Of a DNA stretch of 64,000 bases, positions 16,693-26,382 are shown one piece after another; the first letter of the stretch is position 1, and each line of letters begins with the position of its first letter. The DNA comes from Providencia rettgeri. GTDB lineage: Bacteria; Pseudomonadota; Gammaproteobacteria; Enterobacterales; Enterobacteriaceae. The notes under the pieces are model-generated. The model was given only the letters and a program-made list of their open reading frames with translations, was not told where the DNA came from and searched no databases. Location of the stretch: NCBI RefSeq assembly GCF_041075285.1, contig NZ_CP163512.1:2108001-2172000 (forward strand), given 5' to 3'. Both the position numbers and the translations under genes were made by a program.

Positions 16693-18450
16693 ATGTTAAA
16701 AAAATCGTCTATACCGTTGTATCACATACTATTAACCATGATTTTGACATGGTCATTTCCTGCGATTTCCGCACAATGGACGATCGGTGTTTTAGCCTTG
16801 CGTGGCCCAAGCTCTACCCAATCTCACTGGCAACCCTTAGTCGATACCTTAAATGATTCCATACCTGGAGAACGTTTCACTCTTCACCCCCTAAACCTTG
16901 ATGAAATGCGTGACGCCGTTTCGACTCAAAAGATCGATTTTTTACTCACCAATCCAGCGCAATTTATTCAGCTTGATAGCCGCTATCACCTACGCTGGTT
17001 ACTTTCACTGCGCTCGGATGTTGAGCCCAATAGCACCACACGCAATGTCATCGGTAGCCTGATATTAGTGCGCAACGAAAGCCAGATTACTGAACCACAA
17101 AATTTGATTGGTAAAAAAGTTGGGGCAATTTCCCCGGATGCGTTTGGTGGGTATTTATTAGGCTATAAAGTACTGCGTGATTTAGGCTTTGACGCAGAAA
17201 AAGACTTTCAGATGCAATTTTTAGGCTTCCCGGCAGATGCCTTGTTATACGCATTGCGCGATGATTCGCTATCAGCAGTAATTGTTCCTGTCTGTTTGTT
17301 GGAAAACATGCACAGTGAAGGACTTATTGATAAAAACCAATTTCGCCCACTTATTCAACATCCTAGCTCATTATCCTGCCTTACTAGTACAGAACTCTAT
17401 CCAAATTGGTCCTTTGCCGCATTGAGTGACGTACCGGATAACCTTGTCGATAAAGTGACCAAAACATTACTTTCGACAGATAAAAGCACCATGCGCTGGG
17501 GGGCTCCCGCCTCGGTTACCCAAGTGGAAACGCTGTTGCGGGATGTGAACCAACATCCGCAGCAACGACAAATTTGGCAAGATATTGTCAGTTGGACTAT
17601 CCAAAACCAGCTTACCCTCGGTATTGTCGCGCTGTTTTTTATCTTGCTAGGGGTGAACCACGTCTGGATAGCCTTTTTAGTGAGGCGTCGTAGTCGTCAG
17701 TTAGAAGAGGCTCATAATCGGTTGCGCCAACAAGAAGCCAACCTACAAAAAGCTCAGCGACTGAATATTTTAGGGGAGATGGCATCTGGATTTGCTCATG
17801 AGCTCAACCAACCGTTATCCGCTATCCGCCACTATGCTCAAGGGTGTATTTTGCGGCTAAATAAAGAGTCGGAAAAGCATCCGCTCATTAATGCCTTAAC
17901 AAAGATTGATGACCAAGCCCAACGGGGGGCTGATATTATACGTAATTTGCGCTTGTGGGCAGGCAAACCGGGGCAAGATCCAGCACTTAATTTAAGCCAA
18001 CAGTCGGTTAAGCAAGCCATTAACCACATTTGGCAACTTTTACGGGTTGAACACCATTACCCTAATGCTAAATTGCTGCTGCCTGACACCCATGATGTGT
18101 CGTTGATGCTGCCTGAGACTTTATTGGAACAATTATTATCCAATTTAGTGAGCAATAGCCTACAAGCAGGTGCCACCAGATTAAGTTTTGGTTTTCATTT
18201 TGCACAAGGCCGGTTTCTTTTGGTATTACAAGATGATGCGGGGGGGATGCCAACAGAACAACTTGAACAAGGGATCACTCCATTTGCCACAACCAAAAAA
18301 GAAGGCTTGGGGCTAGGTCTTGTGATTTGCCAGCGCTTAATTCAAAGCCAAGGTGGGGATATTCGTGTTGAAAATAATCTCAGTGATGATGGGTTAAATG
18401 GCCTCAGAGTGACGTTAATTTTTAATTACCCCGACAATTTGCATGACTAA
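16693..18450 (+). CDS. ttrS: Tetrathionate sensor histidine kinase
   Basis: 585 residues: signal peptide (to about 27), a periplasmic phosphonate-binding-like sensor domain (about 28-300), a membrane helix (about 305-330, LGIVALFFILLGVNHVWIAFL is within it), a coiled region, a HisKA domain with the phospho-acceptor in FAHELNQPLSAIRHY, and an ATP-binding domain with N box (NLVSNSLQAG), G1 (DDAGGM) and G2 (GLGLGLVIC). TtrS senses tetrathionate and phosphorylates TtrR. It is the first gene of ttrSR, divergent from ttrB. Confidence 0.95.
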   Translation: MLKKSSIPLYHILLTMILTWSFPAISAQWTIGVLALRGPSSTQSHWQPLVDTLNDSIPGERFTLHPLNLDEMRDAVSTQKIDFLLTNPAQFIQLDSRYHLRWLLSLRSDVEPNSTTRNVIGSLILVRNESQITEPQNLIGKKVGAISPDAFGGYLLGYKVLRDLGFDAEKDFQMQFLGFPADALLYALRDDSLSAVIVPVCLLENMHSEGLIDKNQFRPLIQHPSSLSCLTSTELYPNWSFAALSDVPDNLVDKVTKTLLSTDKSTMRWGAPASVTQVETLLRDVNQHPQQRQIWQDIVSWTIQNQLTLGIVALFFILLGVNHVWIAFLVRRRSRQLEEAHNRLRQQEANLQKAQRLNILGEMASGFAHELNQPLSAIRHYAQGCILRLNKESEKHPLINALTKIDDQAQRGADIIRNLRLWAGKPGQDPALNLSQQSVKQAINHIWQLLRVEHHYPNAKLLLPDTHDVSLMLPETLLEQLLSNLVSNSLQAGATRLSFGFHFAQGRFLLVLQDDAGGMPTEQLEQGITPFATTKKEGLGLGLVICQRLIQSQGGDIRVENNLSDDGLNGLRVTLIFNYPDNLHD

Positions 18451-18560
18451 GCACAGTTTGCCACACAATTGATAACATTCAGATTAATTATATGTGACAA
18501 TGCTTTAGTTATGCTAACTTAAGCTTTTTTGTCACCTTCTACACGACGAGGTATATATTT

Positions 18561-19157
18561 ATGCCAGTTATTCATCTAGTGGATGATGACACCGATGTGA
18601 CTGACGCTTGCCAGTTCTTACTTGAAACGCTGGGCTATACCGTCACTGTTTGGAATGACAGTGAACAGTTTATTCAACATGCTCCCCTTCACCAAGAAGG
18701 CGTAGTTTTACTTGATATGCGGATGCCAAAGCTAGATGGCAGGCAAGTCCACCAATTTTTACGCGAACAACATAGCACTTTAGCCGTGATCTTTTTATCC
18801 GGTCACGGTGATATCCCTATGGCGGTTGAGCAAGTGAAGCTCGGTGCGGTTGATTTTCTACAAAAACCCATAGATAGCCAGCAATTGGCGAAAACACTTG
18901 AACAAGCCCAATTACATACGACTAAAGCGACCAAAAACTATTTACATAAGCAGCGTTATGACACGCTGACGCCTCGAGAAAAAGAGATTTGTCACTATGT
19001 ACTCCAAGGCCTGATTAACCGAGAAATCGCAGAAGCTGCCTGTGTTTCCGTGCGTACTGTTGAAGTACATCGCTCCCGCGTGATGGAGAAAATGGCAGTG
19101 AGAAACATCGCTGAGTTGATGAGCATTATGCAGTCAGTGAATTCATTAAAAGAATAA
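18561..19157 (+). CDS. ttrR: Tetrathionate response regulator
   Basis: 198 residues: an N-terminal receiver domain (about 1-120) with the acidic pair in HLVDDD, the phospho-acceptor aspartate in VVLLDMRMPKLDG near residue 52, and the conserved lysine in LQKPI. The C-terminal LuxR/FixJ helix-turn-helix (about 135-190) contains LTPREKEICHYV and SVRTVEVHRSRV. It activates ttrBCA. A gap of 110 bases separates it from ttrS, larger than in the overlapping Salmonella pair, so it may have its own promoter. Confidence 0.95.
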   Translation: MPVIHLVDDDTDVTDACQFLLETLGYTVTVWNDSEQFIQHAPLHQEGVVLLDMRMPKLDGRQVHQFLREQHSTLAVIFLSGHGDIPMAVEQVKLGAVDFLQKPIDSQQLAKTLEQAQLHTTKATKNYLHKQRYDTLTPREKEICHYVLQGLINREIAEAACVSVRTVEVHRSRVMEKMAVRNIAELMSIMQSVNSLKE

Positions 19158-19229
19158 TTTGATATAATTAGCTTCAATTAAGCCTAATTAATAAAGTTAA
19201 CCATACAAACTAAAAATAATCGGAAACTA

Positions 19230-20174
19230 ATGATACCAACTCCCACTTTTGAAAAACGCCTACTTCATCCACGTTACTGGTTAACATGGATGGGTATTTT
19301 CTTCCTTTATCTCCTTGTTTTATTACCTTATCCCGTTATTTATTGGCTAGGGACTCGCCTAGGATTATTTTCTAAGCGTTTTTTAAAAAAACGGGTACAA
19401 ATTGCAGATCGCAATCTGCAACTGTGCTTTCCACAAATGAGCCAACAAGAAAGGCAGCGCTATATTGATAAAAACTTCGAATCTGTCGGGATGGGGTTAT
19501 TTGAAACGGGTATAGCATGGTTTTGGCCTGATTGGCGGATTAAGCGTTGGGTCAAAGTTGAAGGTCGTGAAAATATGTTAGCGGCCCAAAAAACAGGGCG
19601 CGGTATCATTGTGCTTGGCGTACATTTTCTCACCTTGGAAGTGGGTGCCCGTGCATTTGGTATGTTAAACCCGGGTATTGGCGTGTACCGAGCTAATGAT
19701 AATAAACTCATTGATTGGTTACAAACACGAGGTCGCCTGCGTTCTAACAAATATATGCTAGATCGTAAGGATGTCAAAGGGATGGTTAAAGCCCTCAAAG
19801 AAGGCGAGATTTTATGGTATGCCCCTGATCACGATTATGGTCCACGTAATAGCACCTTTGCACCGTTATTTGCCGTTGAAAAAGCGGCAACAACTAATGG
19901 TTCTCACATTTTACTTCGCTTAGCAAACCCCCTCGTCGTGCCATTTACCCCTCGCCGTTTGCCAAATGGTAAGGGGTATGAATTGGTTATTCAGCCTGCG
20001 GTAGATAGCTTTCCAGTTGAAGATAATGTGGCGACCGCAACGATGATGAACCAAGTGATTGAAAAGGAAATTTTACGCGCTCCTGAGCAATATATGTGGC
20101 TACATCGCCGTTTTAAAACACGCCCTGAAGGCGAAGTGTCGTTATATGGTGATTTAGATAAAATTCACCATTGA
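19230..20174 (+). CDS. lpxL: Lipid A lauroyl-type acyltransferase
   Basis: 314 residues of the LpxL/LpxM/LpxP family, which adds a secondary acyl chain to Kdo2-lipid IVA at the inner membrane. One N-terminal membrane helix (about 15-38) is followed by the catalytic HX4E motif in VHFLTLE near residue 132. The neighbouring mdtG reproduces the E. coli lpxL-mdtG neighbourhood, which favours LpxL over the cold-induced LpxP; sequence alone does not settle it. The stop at 20174 is about 40 bases before an ERIC element. Confidence 0.9.
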   Translation: MIPTPTFEKRLLHPRYWLTWMGIFFLYLLVLLPYPVIYWLGTRLGLFSKRFLKKRVQIADRNLQLCFPQMSQQERQRYIDKNFESVGMGLFETGIAWFWPDWRIKRWVKVEGRENMLAAQKTGRGIIVLGVHFLTLEVGARAFGMLNPGIGVYRANDNKLIDWLQTRGRLRSNKYMLDRKDVKGMVKALKEGEILWYAPDHDYGPRNSTFAPLFAVEKAATTNGSHILLRLANPLVVPFTPRRLPNGKGYELVIQPAVDSFPVEDNVATATMMNQVIEKEILRAPEQYMWLHRRFKTRPEGEVSLYGDLDKIHH

Positions 20175-20213
20175 TGTTTATATGATGGAAAATACACCTC
20201 AATCCCGCCTCAT

Positions 20214-20336
20214 TTTCCCTAAATAGTCAGCACTACAGCTAGGCGGCGAAATGAGGCCATCCCAAGGAGCGTACATAAGTACGTAACTTGGGTGATGAAT
20301 TGCAGCCAACGCTGTAGAGTTGAATATGACGGGAAA
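20214..20336 (+). repeat. ERIC (intergenic repeat unit)
   Basis: About 123 bases with the ERIC core: CCCAAGGAGCGTACATAAGT followed by ACGTAACTTGGGTGA, plus the flanks GCAGCCAACGC and an outer CCCTAAATA end. This is a diverged version of the roughly 127-bp ERIC consensus of enterobacteria. It fills the whole space between lpxL and mdtG, ends about 4 bases before the mdtG start codon, and so supplies the mdtG 5' leader and ribosome-binding region. Confidence 0.88.
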
Positions 20337-20339
20337 ACC

Positions 20340-21563
20340 ATGACAACAAAAACAGAGTATTGGAAAAAAAACCTATACATCGTCTGGTTCGGCTGTTTCT
20401 TAACGGGCGCAGCCTTTAGCTTGATCATGCCTTTTCTCCCACTGTATATTGAAGAACTCGGTGTTAAAGACCACGCTTCCTTGAACTTATGGACTGGGGC
20501 GGTTTTTAGCATTACTTTCCTATTTTCTGCTATTGCCGCCCCATTTTGGGGACGATTATCCGACCGTAAGGGTCGTAAATTAATGTTGCTTCGCTCCGCC
20601 CTCGGCATGGCGATAGTGATGGTTTTGATTGGCTTTGCACAAAATATCTGGCAGTTACTGATACTCAGAGCCTTACTCGGCTTGCTTGGTGGCTTTGTTC
20701 CCAATGCCAATGCATTAATCGCTACACAAGTCCCCGTGAAAAAAAGCGGCTGGGCGATGGGGGTTTTAGCGACAGGCGCTGTCAGCGGCGCACTGATTGG
20801 CCCGTTAATCGGTGGTTTTCTGGCAGATCAATATGGGTTACGCCCCGTATTTTTTATTACGGCAACCGTCCTATTTATTTGCTTTTTCGTCACACTCTTA
20901 TATGTTCGCGAGCGCTTTACTCCGGTTTCCCGCAAAGATGCCTTATCGAGTAAAGAAGTTTTTTCTTCCTTACGTAATAAAAATTTGGTGATCAGTCTGT
21001 TTTTCACCACCATGATTATTCAAGCGGCAATGGGCTCCATTAATCCGGTGATCACCCTTTACGTTCGAGAATTATCAGATTCCTTAGAAAATTTAGCATT
21101 TGTCAGTGGTGTTATTGCGTCGATTCCTGGTATTGCCGCTTTAATTAGTGCACCAATGCTGGGTAAATTGAGTGATCGTATTGGTCCTGATAAAGTGTTA
21201 TTGGCTGTGTTAGGCACTTCAATATTTGTGTTATTTCCGATGGGGCTCGTCAGTAGCTACTGGGAATTGGGCTTTCTACGCTTTTTATTAGGAGCACTGA
21301 ATTCTGCTTTACTACCTGCGGTTCAAACGCTGATTATTTATAATATTTCACACCAAGTGACAGGACGTATTTTCAGTTATAACCAAGCCCTTCGTGATGT
21401 AGGTAATGTGACAGGACCATTAATGGGATCGTTTGTGGCGGCAACCTATGGATTTAGGGCGGTATTTTTCTTTACCGCTGCCCTTGTCCTTTTTAACCTT
21501 ATCTATTCTTGGCTTATCATTCGACGTCAGTCTGATGGTTTGCGGGCATCTCCCTCTGAATAA
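20340..21563 (+). CDS. mdtG: Multidrug efflux MFS transporter MdtG
   Basis: 407 residues, matching E. coli MdtG (408), with 12 membrane helices. The MFS motif A loop ([12 protein letters not shown] near residue 75) and a second repeat ([14 protein letters not shown] near residue 275) are intact. In E. coli it confers resistance to fosfomycin and deoxycholate when overexpressed. I chose the ATG at 20340 ([11 protein letters not shown]); two upstream in-frame ATGs lie within the ERIC repeat. Expression must be read through or from the ERIC. Confidence 0.9.
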   Translation: MTTKTEYWKKNLYIVWFGCFLTGAAFSLIMPFLPLYIEELGVKDHASLNLWTGAVFSITFLFSAIAAPFWGRLSDRKGRKLMLLRSALGMAIVMVLIGFAQNIWQLLILRALLGLLGGFVPNANALIATQVPVKKSGWAMGVLATGAVSGALIGPLIGGFLADQYGLRPVFFITATVLFICFFVTLLYVRERFTPVSRKDALSSKEVFSSLRNKNLVISLFFTTMIIQAAMGSINPVITLYVRELSDSLENLAFVSGVIASIPGIAALISAPMLGKLSDRIGPDKVLLAVLGTSIFVLFPMGLVSSYWELGFLRFLLGALNSALLPAVQTLIIYNISHQVTGRIFSYNQALRDVGNVTGPLMGSFVAATYGFRAVFFFTAALVLFNLIYSWLIIRRQSDGLRASPSE

Positions 21564-21735
21564 TAATTAACCTGATAGTTTTTAACCAAAAACCTGATGC
21601 TTTATAAGCTTTATTGTTTTTTTAACGAAAAAACAAAATTTAAAATGTATAACTAACTGTTTAATAACAATTTAATCGATTCAAAATTCTTTCTTTTATT
21701 GTCAATCAAAATCCTGTATCTTCCCCTACCTTATC

Positions 21736-21766
21736 GTGAAAAGTGAGAGTTATATCGACTTTTCAC
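21736..21766. promoter_or_regulatory. Inverted repeat upstream of the peptide transporter
   Basis: GTGAAAAGT at 21736-21744 pairs perfectly with ACTTTTCAC at 21758-21766, spacer 13. It lies in the 385-bp gap between mdtG and the POT transporter, about 185 bases before the latter's start. It could end the mdtG transcript (no T run) or be an operator. I see no other structure in the gap. Confidence 0.35.
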
Positions 21767-21948
21767 CTTAAAACAGCGCCTTTTACAATAAATTCATTCT
21801 GTTTATAGGCGATTCTATAATAATGTATGTTAAAAATATGTTTCCGAACTGAAGTTAACATATCAAATAATAATTGACACTCAGGCGCTCGGCTTGGTGT
21901 TTTATATCATGCACAACCTCTCAAGAGATGATTTATGGGAGTTCACAG

Positions 21949-23478
21949 ATGAATAATTCTGCGACTAAAACAAAAACTTTTTTCGGGCATCCATACCCGC
22001 TAAGTTCACTTTTTCTCACTGAAATGTGGGAAAGGTTCTCTTTCTATGGCGTTCGCCCCCTGCTTATCCTATTTATGAGTGCCGCATTGCTACAAGGTGG
22101 CATGGAACTGCCTATTGAACAAGCTTCTGCTATCGTTGGGATCTTTGCTGGTGGCGTTTATATCACTTCGCTACCGGGTGGTTGGTTAGCCGATAACTGG
22201 TTGGGGCAACGTAGAGCAGTTTGGTACGGTTCATTGATCATTGCATTTGGCCACTTATCCATTGCCATGTCTGCATTCTTATCTAATACTTTCTTTTTTG
22301 TCGGTCTATTACTGATCGTACTGGGAACAGGCTTGTTTAAAACCTGTATCACAGTGATGGTCGGTACGCTGTATAAGAAAGAAGACACTCGTCGTGATGG
22401 AGGGTTCTCGTTATTTTATATGGGGATCAACATGGGCTCATTTATTGCTCCCTTAATCATTGGCCCATTACACGAAAAATACGGCTGGCATTTAGGCTTT
22501 GGCCTCGGTGGTTTAGGAATGTTAGTGGCTCTGTTAATCTTCCGCTTTTATGCTATTCCGCAAATGCGCCGTTATGACAAAGAAGTTGGCTTAGATTCCA
22601 CATGGAATCACCCGACAGTTCAGCGTAAAAATGTCGGTAAATGGGTCACTTTTGCGATGGTATTGCTAGCGCTATTGGTTATCTTAATTGATAACGGCAT
22701 AATCCCATTCAATGCATCAATGATTGCTAAGAGCTCCGCCTATGTCATTTCAAGCTGTGTGGGCATCTACTTCCTGTTTATGTTCTTTTTTGCAGGATTA
22801 AATCGCAGTGAGCGCTCACGTTTACTCGCCTGTTTGATTTTACTGGTTGCCGCCGCTTTCTTCTGGTCTGCTTTTGAACAGAAACCAACCTCGTTTAACA
22901 TTTTCGCTCGTGATTACACCGATCGCCAAATGGGGAGTTTTGAAATCCCAACCATCTGGTTCCAATCGATTAATGCCCTATTCATTATTCTGTTAGCACC
23001 TGTGTTCAGTTGGTTCTGGCCATCCCTTGCGAAACGCAACATGAACCCAAGCAGCATGACAAAATTTGTGATTGGTATTTTATTTGCTGCTGGCGGTTTC
23101 GCGATCATGATGGTTGCAGCTAACCAAGTATTAGCGACTCAAAGTGGCGTATCACCGTTCTGGCTAGTTGGCAGTATTTTACTATTAACCTTAGGTGAAC
23201 TGTGCTTAAGCCCGATTGGTTTAGCGACAATGACCTTGTTAGCACCACAAAAAATGCGTGGTCAAGTCATGGGGCTGTGGTTCTGTGCAAGTGCGCTAGG
23301 TAATCTAGCTGCGGGTATAATGGGAGGGAACATCCGTAAAGATCAATTGGATTCCATGCCTGAATTATTCTCGCACGTCTCAATCGCGTTAGTTATCTGC
23401 GCAGTGGTATTGGCTGCGCTGATTATTCCTGTAAGAAATATGCTGAAAAATGCGGATAAAAACGAAGCAAAAGCGTAA
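21949..23478 (+). CDS. POT family di/tripeptide-proton symporter
   Basis: 509 residues with about 14 membrane helices. The POT signature ExxERFxxYG appears as EMWERFSFYG near residue 24, and the second motif FxxFYxxINxG near residue 165 as FSLFYMGINMG. Such proteins import di- and tripeptides with protons. The N-terminus is closer to the DtpT-like branch than to E. coli DtpA/DtpB, so I give no symbol. The ATG at 21949 has GGGAG 8 bases upstream; an ORF extension of 25 codons upstream is not protein-like. A strong terminator follows. Confidence 0.88.
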   Translation: MNNSATKTKTFFGHPYPLSSLFLTEMWERFSFYGVRPLLILFMSAALLQGGMELPIEQASAIVGIFAGGVYITSLPGGWLADNWLGQRRAVWYGSLIIAFGHLSIAMSAFLSNTFFFVGLLLIVLGTGLFKTCITVMVGTLYKKEDTRRDGGFSLFYMGINMGSFIAPLIIGPLHEKYGWHLGFGLGGLGMLVALLIFRFYAIPQMRRYDKEVGLDSTWNHPTVQRKNVGKWVTFAMVLLALLVILIDNGIIPFNASMIAKSSAYVISSCVGIYFLFMFFFAGLNRSERSRLLACLILLVAAAFFWSAFEQKPTSFNIFARDYTDRQMGSFEIPTIWFQSINALFIILLAPVFSWFWPSLAKRNMNPSSMTKFVIGILFAAGGFAIMMVAANQVLATQSGVSPFWLVGSILLLTLGELCLSPIGLATMTLLAPQKMRGQVMGLWFCASALGNLAAGIMGGNIRKDQLDSMPELFSHVSIALVICAVVLAALIIPVRNMLKNADKNEAKA

Positions 23479-23495
23479 TTATCCTCACTAACTTT

Positions 23496-23533
23496 AACGG
23501 CTCAATAGCCTATTTTTATTGAGCCGTTTTTCT
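23496..23533 (+). terminator. Terminator of the peptide transporter
   Basis: AACGGCTCAAT at 23496-23506 pairs perfectly with ATTGAGCCGTT at 23518-23528 around an 11-base loop and is followed by TTTTC. Confidence 0.93.
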
Positions 23534-23614
23534 TTTCTGCCCCTCATTTTCATTTTTTGTTTTTTTAAATCGAATTATACTGCCCCCTTACTCCCCTATG
23601 CCGGAATGTTAAAT

Positions 23615-24409
23615 ATGCCTCTTTCTTTGCCCATTTATTATGTGGATGCCTTTACAGAAACCGTATTTCAAGGTAACCCTGCTGCCATAGTATTATTGGA
23701 TGATTGGCTGCCAGACGACTTGCTGATTGCCATCGCCGCTGAGATTAATTTATCAGAAACGGCGTTTTTAGTGGGGCACCATATCCGTTGGTTTACCCCT
23801 AAAATGGAAGTCGCCTTATGCGGTCATGCTACCTTAGCCACAGCACATGTGCTTCACAATGTGTTACAGCAATCCGATCAACTCTTCACCTTTCAATCAC
23901 TTTCAGGAGAATTAGTCGTGACCTGCCATAAGCACGGGTTAACTCTGGATTTTCCAATTCTTGACGCCATTCTCAGTTCACCAAACCAATACCCTGAACT
24001 CGCGGGAATTTTGGGCGTGGATATTACTGAGATTTGGATCGCCAAAGACCGCTACCTGTGTTTTTTAGACAATCAACAACAAATCGAAAATTGCCAACCA
24101 GATATGCAACGCCTTGCACAGCTTCCACTACCAGGCCTCACAATTACAGCACAAAGTGCTGAAGGTGATTGTGACTTCGTCTCACGCTATTTTGCCCCCG
24201 CTAAAGGTGTGAATGAAGATCCTGTTACGGGTACCTCACACTGTGCCATTGCCCCAATTTGGGCAAAACGATTACAAAAAACAGCATTAGTCGGAAAACA
24301 GCTCTCGAAACGTGGCGGTATGATCCACTGTGAACTCGATGGCAACAGAATTAAGCTAACTGGTAAAGCAACCTTATTTCTTACGGGAAGCATTCTCATT
24401 AATCAATAA
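23615..24409 (+). CDS. PhzF family isomerase-like protein
   Basis: 264 residues of the PhzF/YddE family (diaminopimelate-epimerase-like fold). The catalytic glutamate sits in NLSETAF near residue 45, CGHATLATAHVL near residue 68 and the C-terminal EDPVTGTSHCAI block are the family's conserved loops. The substrate is unknown. I chose the ATG at 23615, with GGA 9 bases before it; ATG at 23606 would add three residues. The open frame extends upstream into the preceding terminator, which cannot be coding. Confidence 0.85.
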   Translation: MPLSLPIYYVDAFTETVFQGNPAAIVLLDDWLPDDLLIAIAAEINLSETAFLVGHHIRWFTPKMEVALCGHATLATAHVLHNVLQQSDQLFTFQSLSGELVVTCHKHGLTLDFPILDAILSSPNQYPELAGILGVDITEIWIAKDRYLCFLDNQQQIENCQPDMQRLAQLPLPGLTITAQSAEGDCDFVSRYFAPAKGVNEDPVTGTSHCAIAPIWAKRLQKTALVGKQLSKRGGMIHCELDGNRIKLTGKATLFLTGSILINQ

Positions 24410-24592
24410 GATATATAACTTCATCCATAGAGTTCATATTTCAATCAATACCCACAATATCATTAATGACATTAAATGATATTCGGAATGTGATAAGTAT
24501 GACTCTTCCCTCCCTTTTGTGTTCCTTATCTCAGTTCAAGCAATAACCCTCTTAACATCTACCTAAAAAATTTAAATTAACATTAAAATAAT

Positions 24593-24633
24593 TTACAATT
24601 ATAATTATATCTAAAAATATAATTACAATTATA
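24593..24633. promoter_or_regulatory. Repeated operator-like motif upstream of L-amino acid deaminase
   Basis: TTACAATTATA occurs twice as direct repeats at 24593-24603 and 24623-24633, exactly 30 bases (about three helix turns) apart. Between them, TAATTATAT (24602-24610) and ATATAATTA (24617-24625) form a 9-bp dyad. The cluster lies 64-104 bases upstream of the deaminase start. It would fit an activator or Lrp-type site, but the binding protein is unknown. Confidence 0.4.
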
Positions 24634-24696
24634 AGCATTACTTATTAACGCTTTGATTAACTGTTAAAAACTCATTCAATATAAGGAACTCTATAC

Positions 24697-26115
24697 ATGG
24701 CTATTACTAGAAGAAAATTTCTTATTGGCGGTGCCGTTGTCGCTGTGGCCGCCGGTGCTGGAATTTTAACGCCAATGCTAACGCGTGAAGGTCGCTTTGT
24801 CCCTGGTAAGCCAAGACATGGCTTCGTTGCTGGGACTGAAGGAGCTCTTCCACAACAAGCGGACGTCGTTGTTATTGGTGCTGGAATTTTAGGGATTATG
24901 ACTGCCATCGAACTAGTTGGTCGTGGCTTAGACGTTGTCATCGTAGAAAAAGGGAATATTGCTGGTGAACAATCTTCCCGATTCTACGGCCAAGTGATCA
25001 CCTACAAAATGCCAGAGGAAACCTTCTTACTGCACCACCTTGGAAAACACCGCTGGAGAGAAATGAACGCCAAAGTAGGCGCTGACACTAGCTACCGTAC
25101 ACAAGGTCGCGTGGAAGTTCCGCTGGATGAAGAAGATTTAGTCAACGTAAGAGAGTGGATTGCCACCACCAGCAAAAATGTGGGTTCCGATATCCCATTC
25201 AAAACCCGTATCATTGAAGGAGAAGAGTTAAATCAACGCCTAAAAGGTGCGCAATCTAAATGGACTATCGCTGGTTTCGAAGAAGATTCTGGCAGTTTAG
25301 ATGCTGAAATTGCCACTTTCGTGATGGCAGAGTACGCCAAAAAACTGGGTATCAAAATTTATACCAACTGCGCAGCTAGAGGGTTAGAAACACAAGGTGG
25401 CGCTATTTCCGATGTTGTCACTGAAAAAGGGGCTATCAAAACCTCTCGCGTGGTTGTTGCTGGGGGCGTTTGGTCTCGCCTATTTATGCAGAATTTAGGG
25501 GTAGATGTGCCAACATTACCCGCTTACCAGTCCCAACAGTTGATCACAGGTTCGCCAACTGCACCTGGGGGTAATGTGGCATTACCGGGTAATATTTTCT
25601 TCCGTGAACAAGCCGATGGGACATATGCGACTTCACCACGTGTTATTGTTGCGCCAGTGGTAAAAGATTCCTTTGTTTACGGTTATAAATATATCCCATT
25701 ACTCTCTATGCCTGACTTTCCCGTACATATTTCATTAAATGAGCAGCTAATTAACTCATTCACTGAGCCAACCAGTTGGAAACTGGATGAAGTTTCACCA
25801 TTTGAAAAATACCGAAATATGACCGCATTACCTGATCTGCCAGAGCTAAATGCATCATTTGAGAAATTAAAAACCGAATTCCCTGCGTTTAAAGACTCAA
25901 AACTGATTGATCAATGGAGTGGTGCAATGGCCATCGCACCGGATGAGCACCCAATTATTTCTCAAGTTAATGAATACCCTGGTCTGGTTATTAATACCGC
26001 TACGGGTTGGGGCATGACAGAAAGCCCAGTATCGTCTGAATTAACGGCCGATTTGCTCTTAGGCAAAGAACCACTGCTGAATGTCAAACCATTTAGCCTG
26101 TATAGATTCAGCTGA
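24697..26115 (+). CDS. aad: Membrane L-amino acid deaminase
   Basis: 472 residues, strongly similar to the Proteus/Providencia L-amino acid deaminases. It oxidises L-amino acids (phenylalanine, leucine, methionine and others) to alpha-keto acids and ammonia without making hydrogen peroxide, passing electrons to the respiratory chain. The N-terminus is a TAT-like membrane anchor with RRKFLIGG at residues 5-12 and a hydrophobic stretch to about 27. The FAD-binding GAGILG motif is near residue 58, and C-terminal GWGMTESP fits the DAO superfamily. The enzyme marks the tribe Proteeae. The gene stands alone with a terminator pair behind. Confidence 0.96.
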   Translation: MAITRRKFLIGGAVVAVAAGAGILTPMLTREGRFVPGKPRHGFVAGTEGALPQQADVVVIGAGILGIMTAIELVGRGLDVVIVEKGNIAGEQSSRFYGQVITYKMPEETFLLHHLGKHRWREMNAKVGADTSYRTQGRVEVPLDEEDLVNVREWIATTSKNVGSDIPFKTRIIEGEELNQRLKGAQSKWTIAGFEEDSGSLDAEIATFVMAEYAKKLGIKIYTNCAARGLETQGGAISDVVTEKGAIKTSRVVVAGGVWSRLFMQNLGVDVPTLPAYQSQQLITGSPTAPGGNVALPGNIFFREQADGTYATSPRVIVAPVVKDSFVYGYKYIPLLSMPDFPVHISLNEQLINSFTEPTSWKLDEVSPFEKYRNMTALPDLPELNASFEKLKTEFPAFKDSKLIDQWSGAMAIAPDEHPIISQVNEYPGLVINTATGWGMTESPVSSELTADLLLGKEPLLNVKPFSLYRFS

Positions 26116-26140
26116 TTTTTCTATCCACTGCGCTCACAAA

Positions 26141-26161
26141 AACCCTCCAATCAGGAGGGTT
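26141..26161 (+). terminator. Deaminase terminator, first copy
   Basis: AACCCTCC (26141-26148) pairs with GGAGGGTT (26154-26161) around AATCA. The following bases are GAGG rather than a T run, because an inserted repeat starts here. An identical 21-base hairpin with its T run is at 26302. Confidence 0.75.
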
Positions 26162-26301
26162 GAGGTTGTTGACAAAGCGGGAAAAAGCGTGGTTTTTCCC
26201 ACTTTGTGTTATCGGGCGAAAATCAACATATTGATTTTCCTTGTTTATTTTCAATAACCTATCCAACCTGCCACCAAACATGTTAGTTTGTCAGCAGTCT
26301 G
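26162..26301 (+). repeat. Dispersed structured repeat, copy 2, inside a duplicated hairpin
   Basis: About 140 bases matching the minus strand of 8321-8466. Shared elements include GGTTGTTGACAAAG near the left end, a hairpin with CCCACTTTGTG, AAAATCAACA...TTGATTTTC, and the right end with GTTTGTCAGC. It lies exactly between two copies of a 21-base hairpin, as if its arrival duplicated that sequence. No ORF. Confidence 0.65.
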
Positions 26302-26325
26302 AACCCTCCAATCAGGAGGGTTTTC
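26302..26325 (+). terminator. Deaminase terminator, second copy
   Basis: An exact repeat of the 21-base hairpin at 26141-26161 (AACCCTCC/GGAGGGTT around AATCA), now followed by TTCC. This is probably the original 3' part of the terminator. Confidence 0.8.
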
Positions 26326-26382
26326 CTTGCTTGTTATTCATCAATCCTTTAGCATTCACGACTTAAATCAAATGGAGTGATT

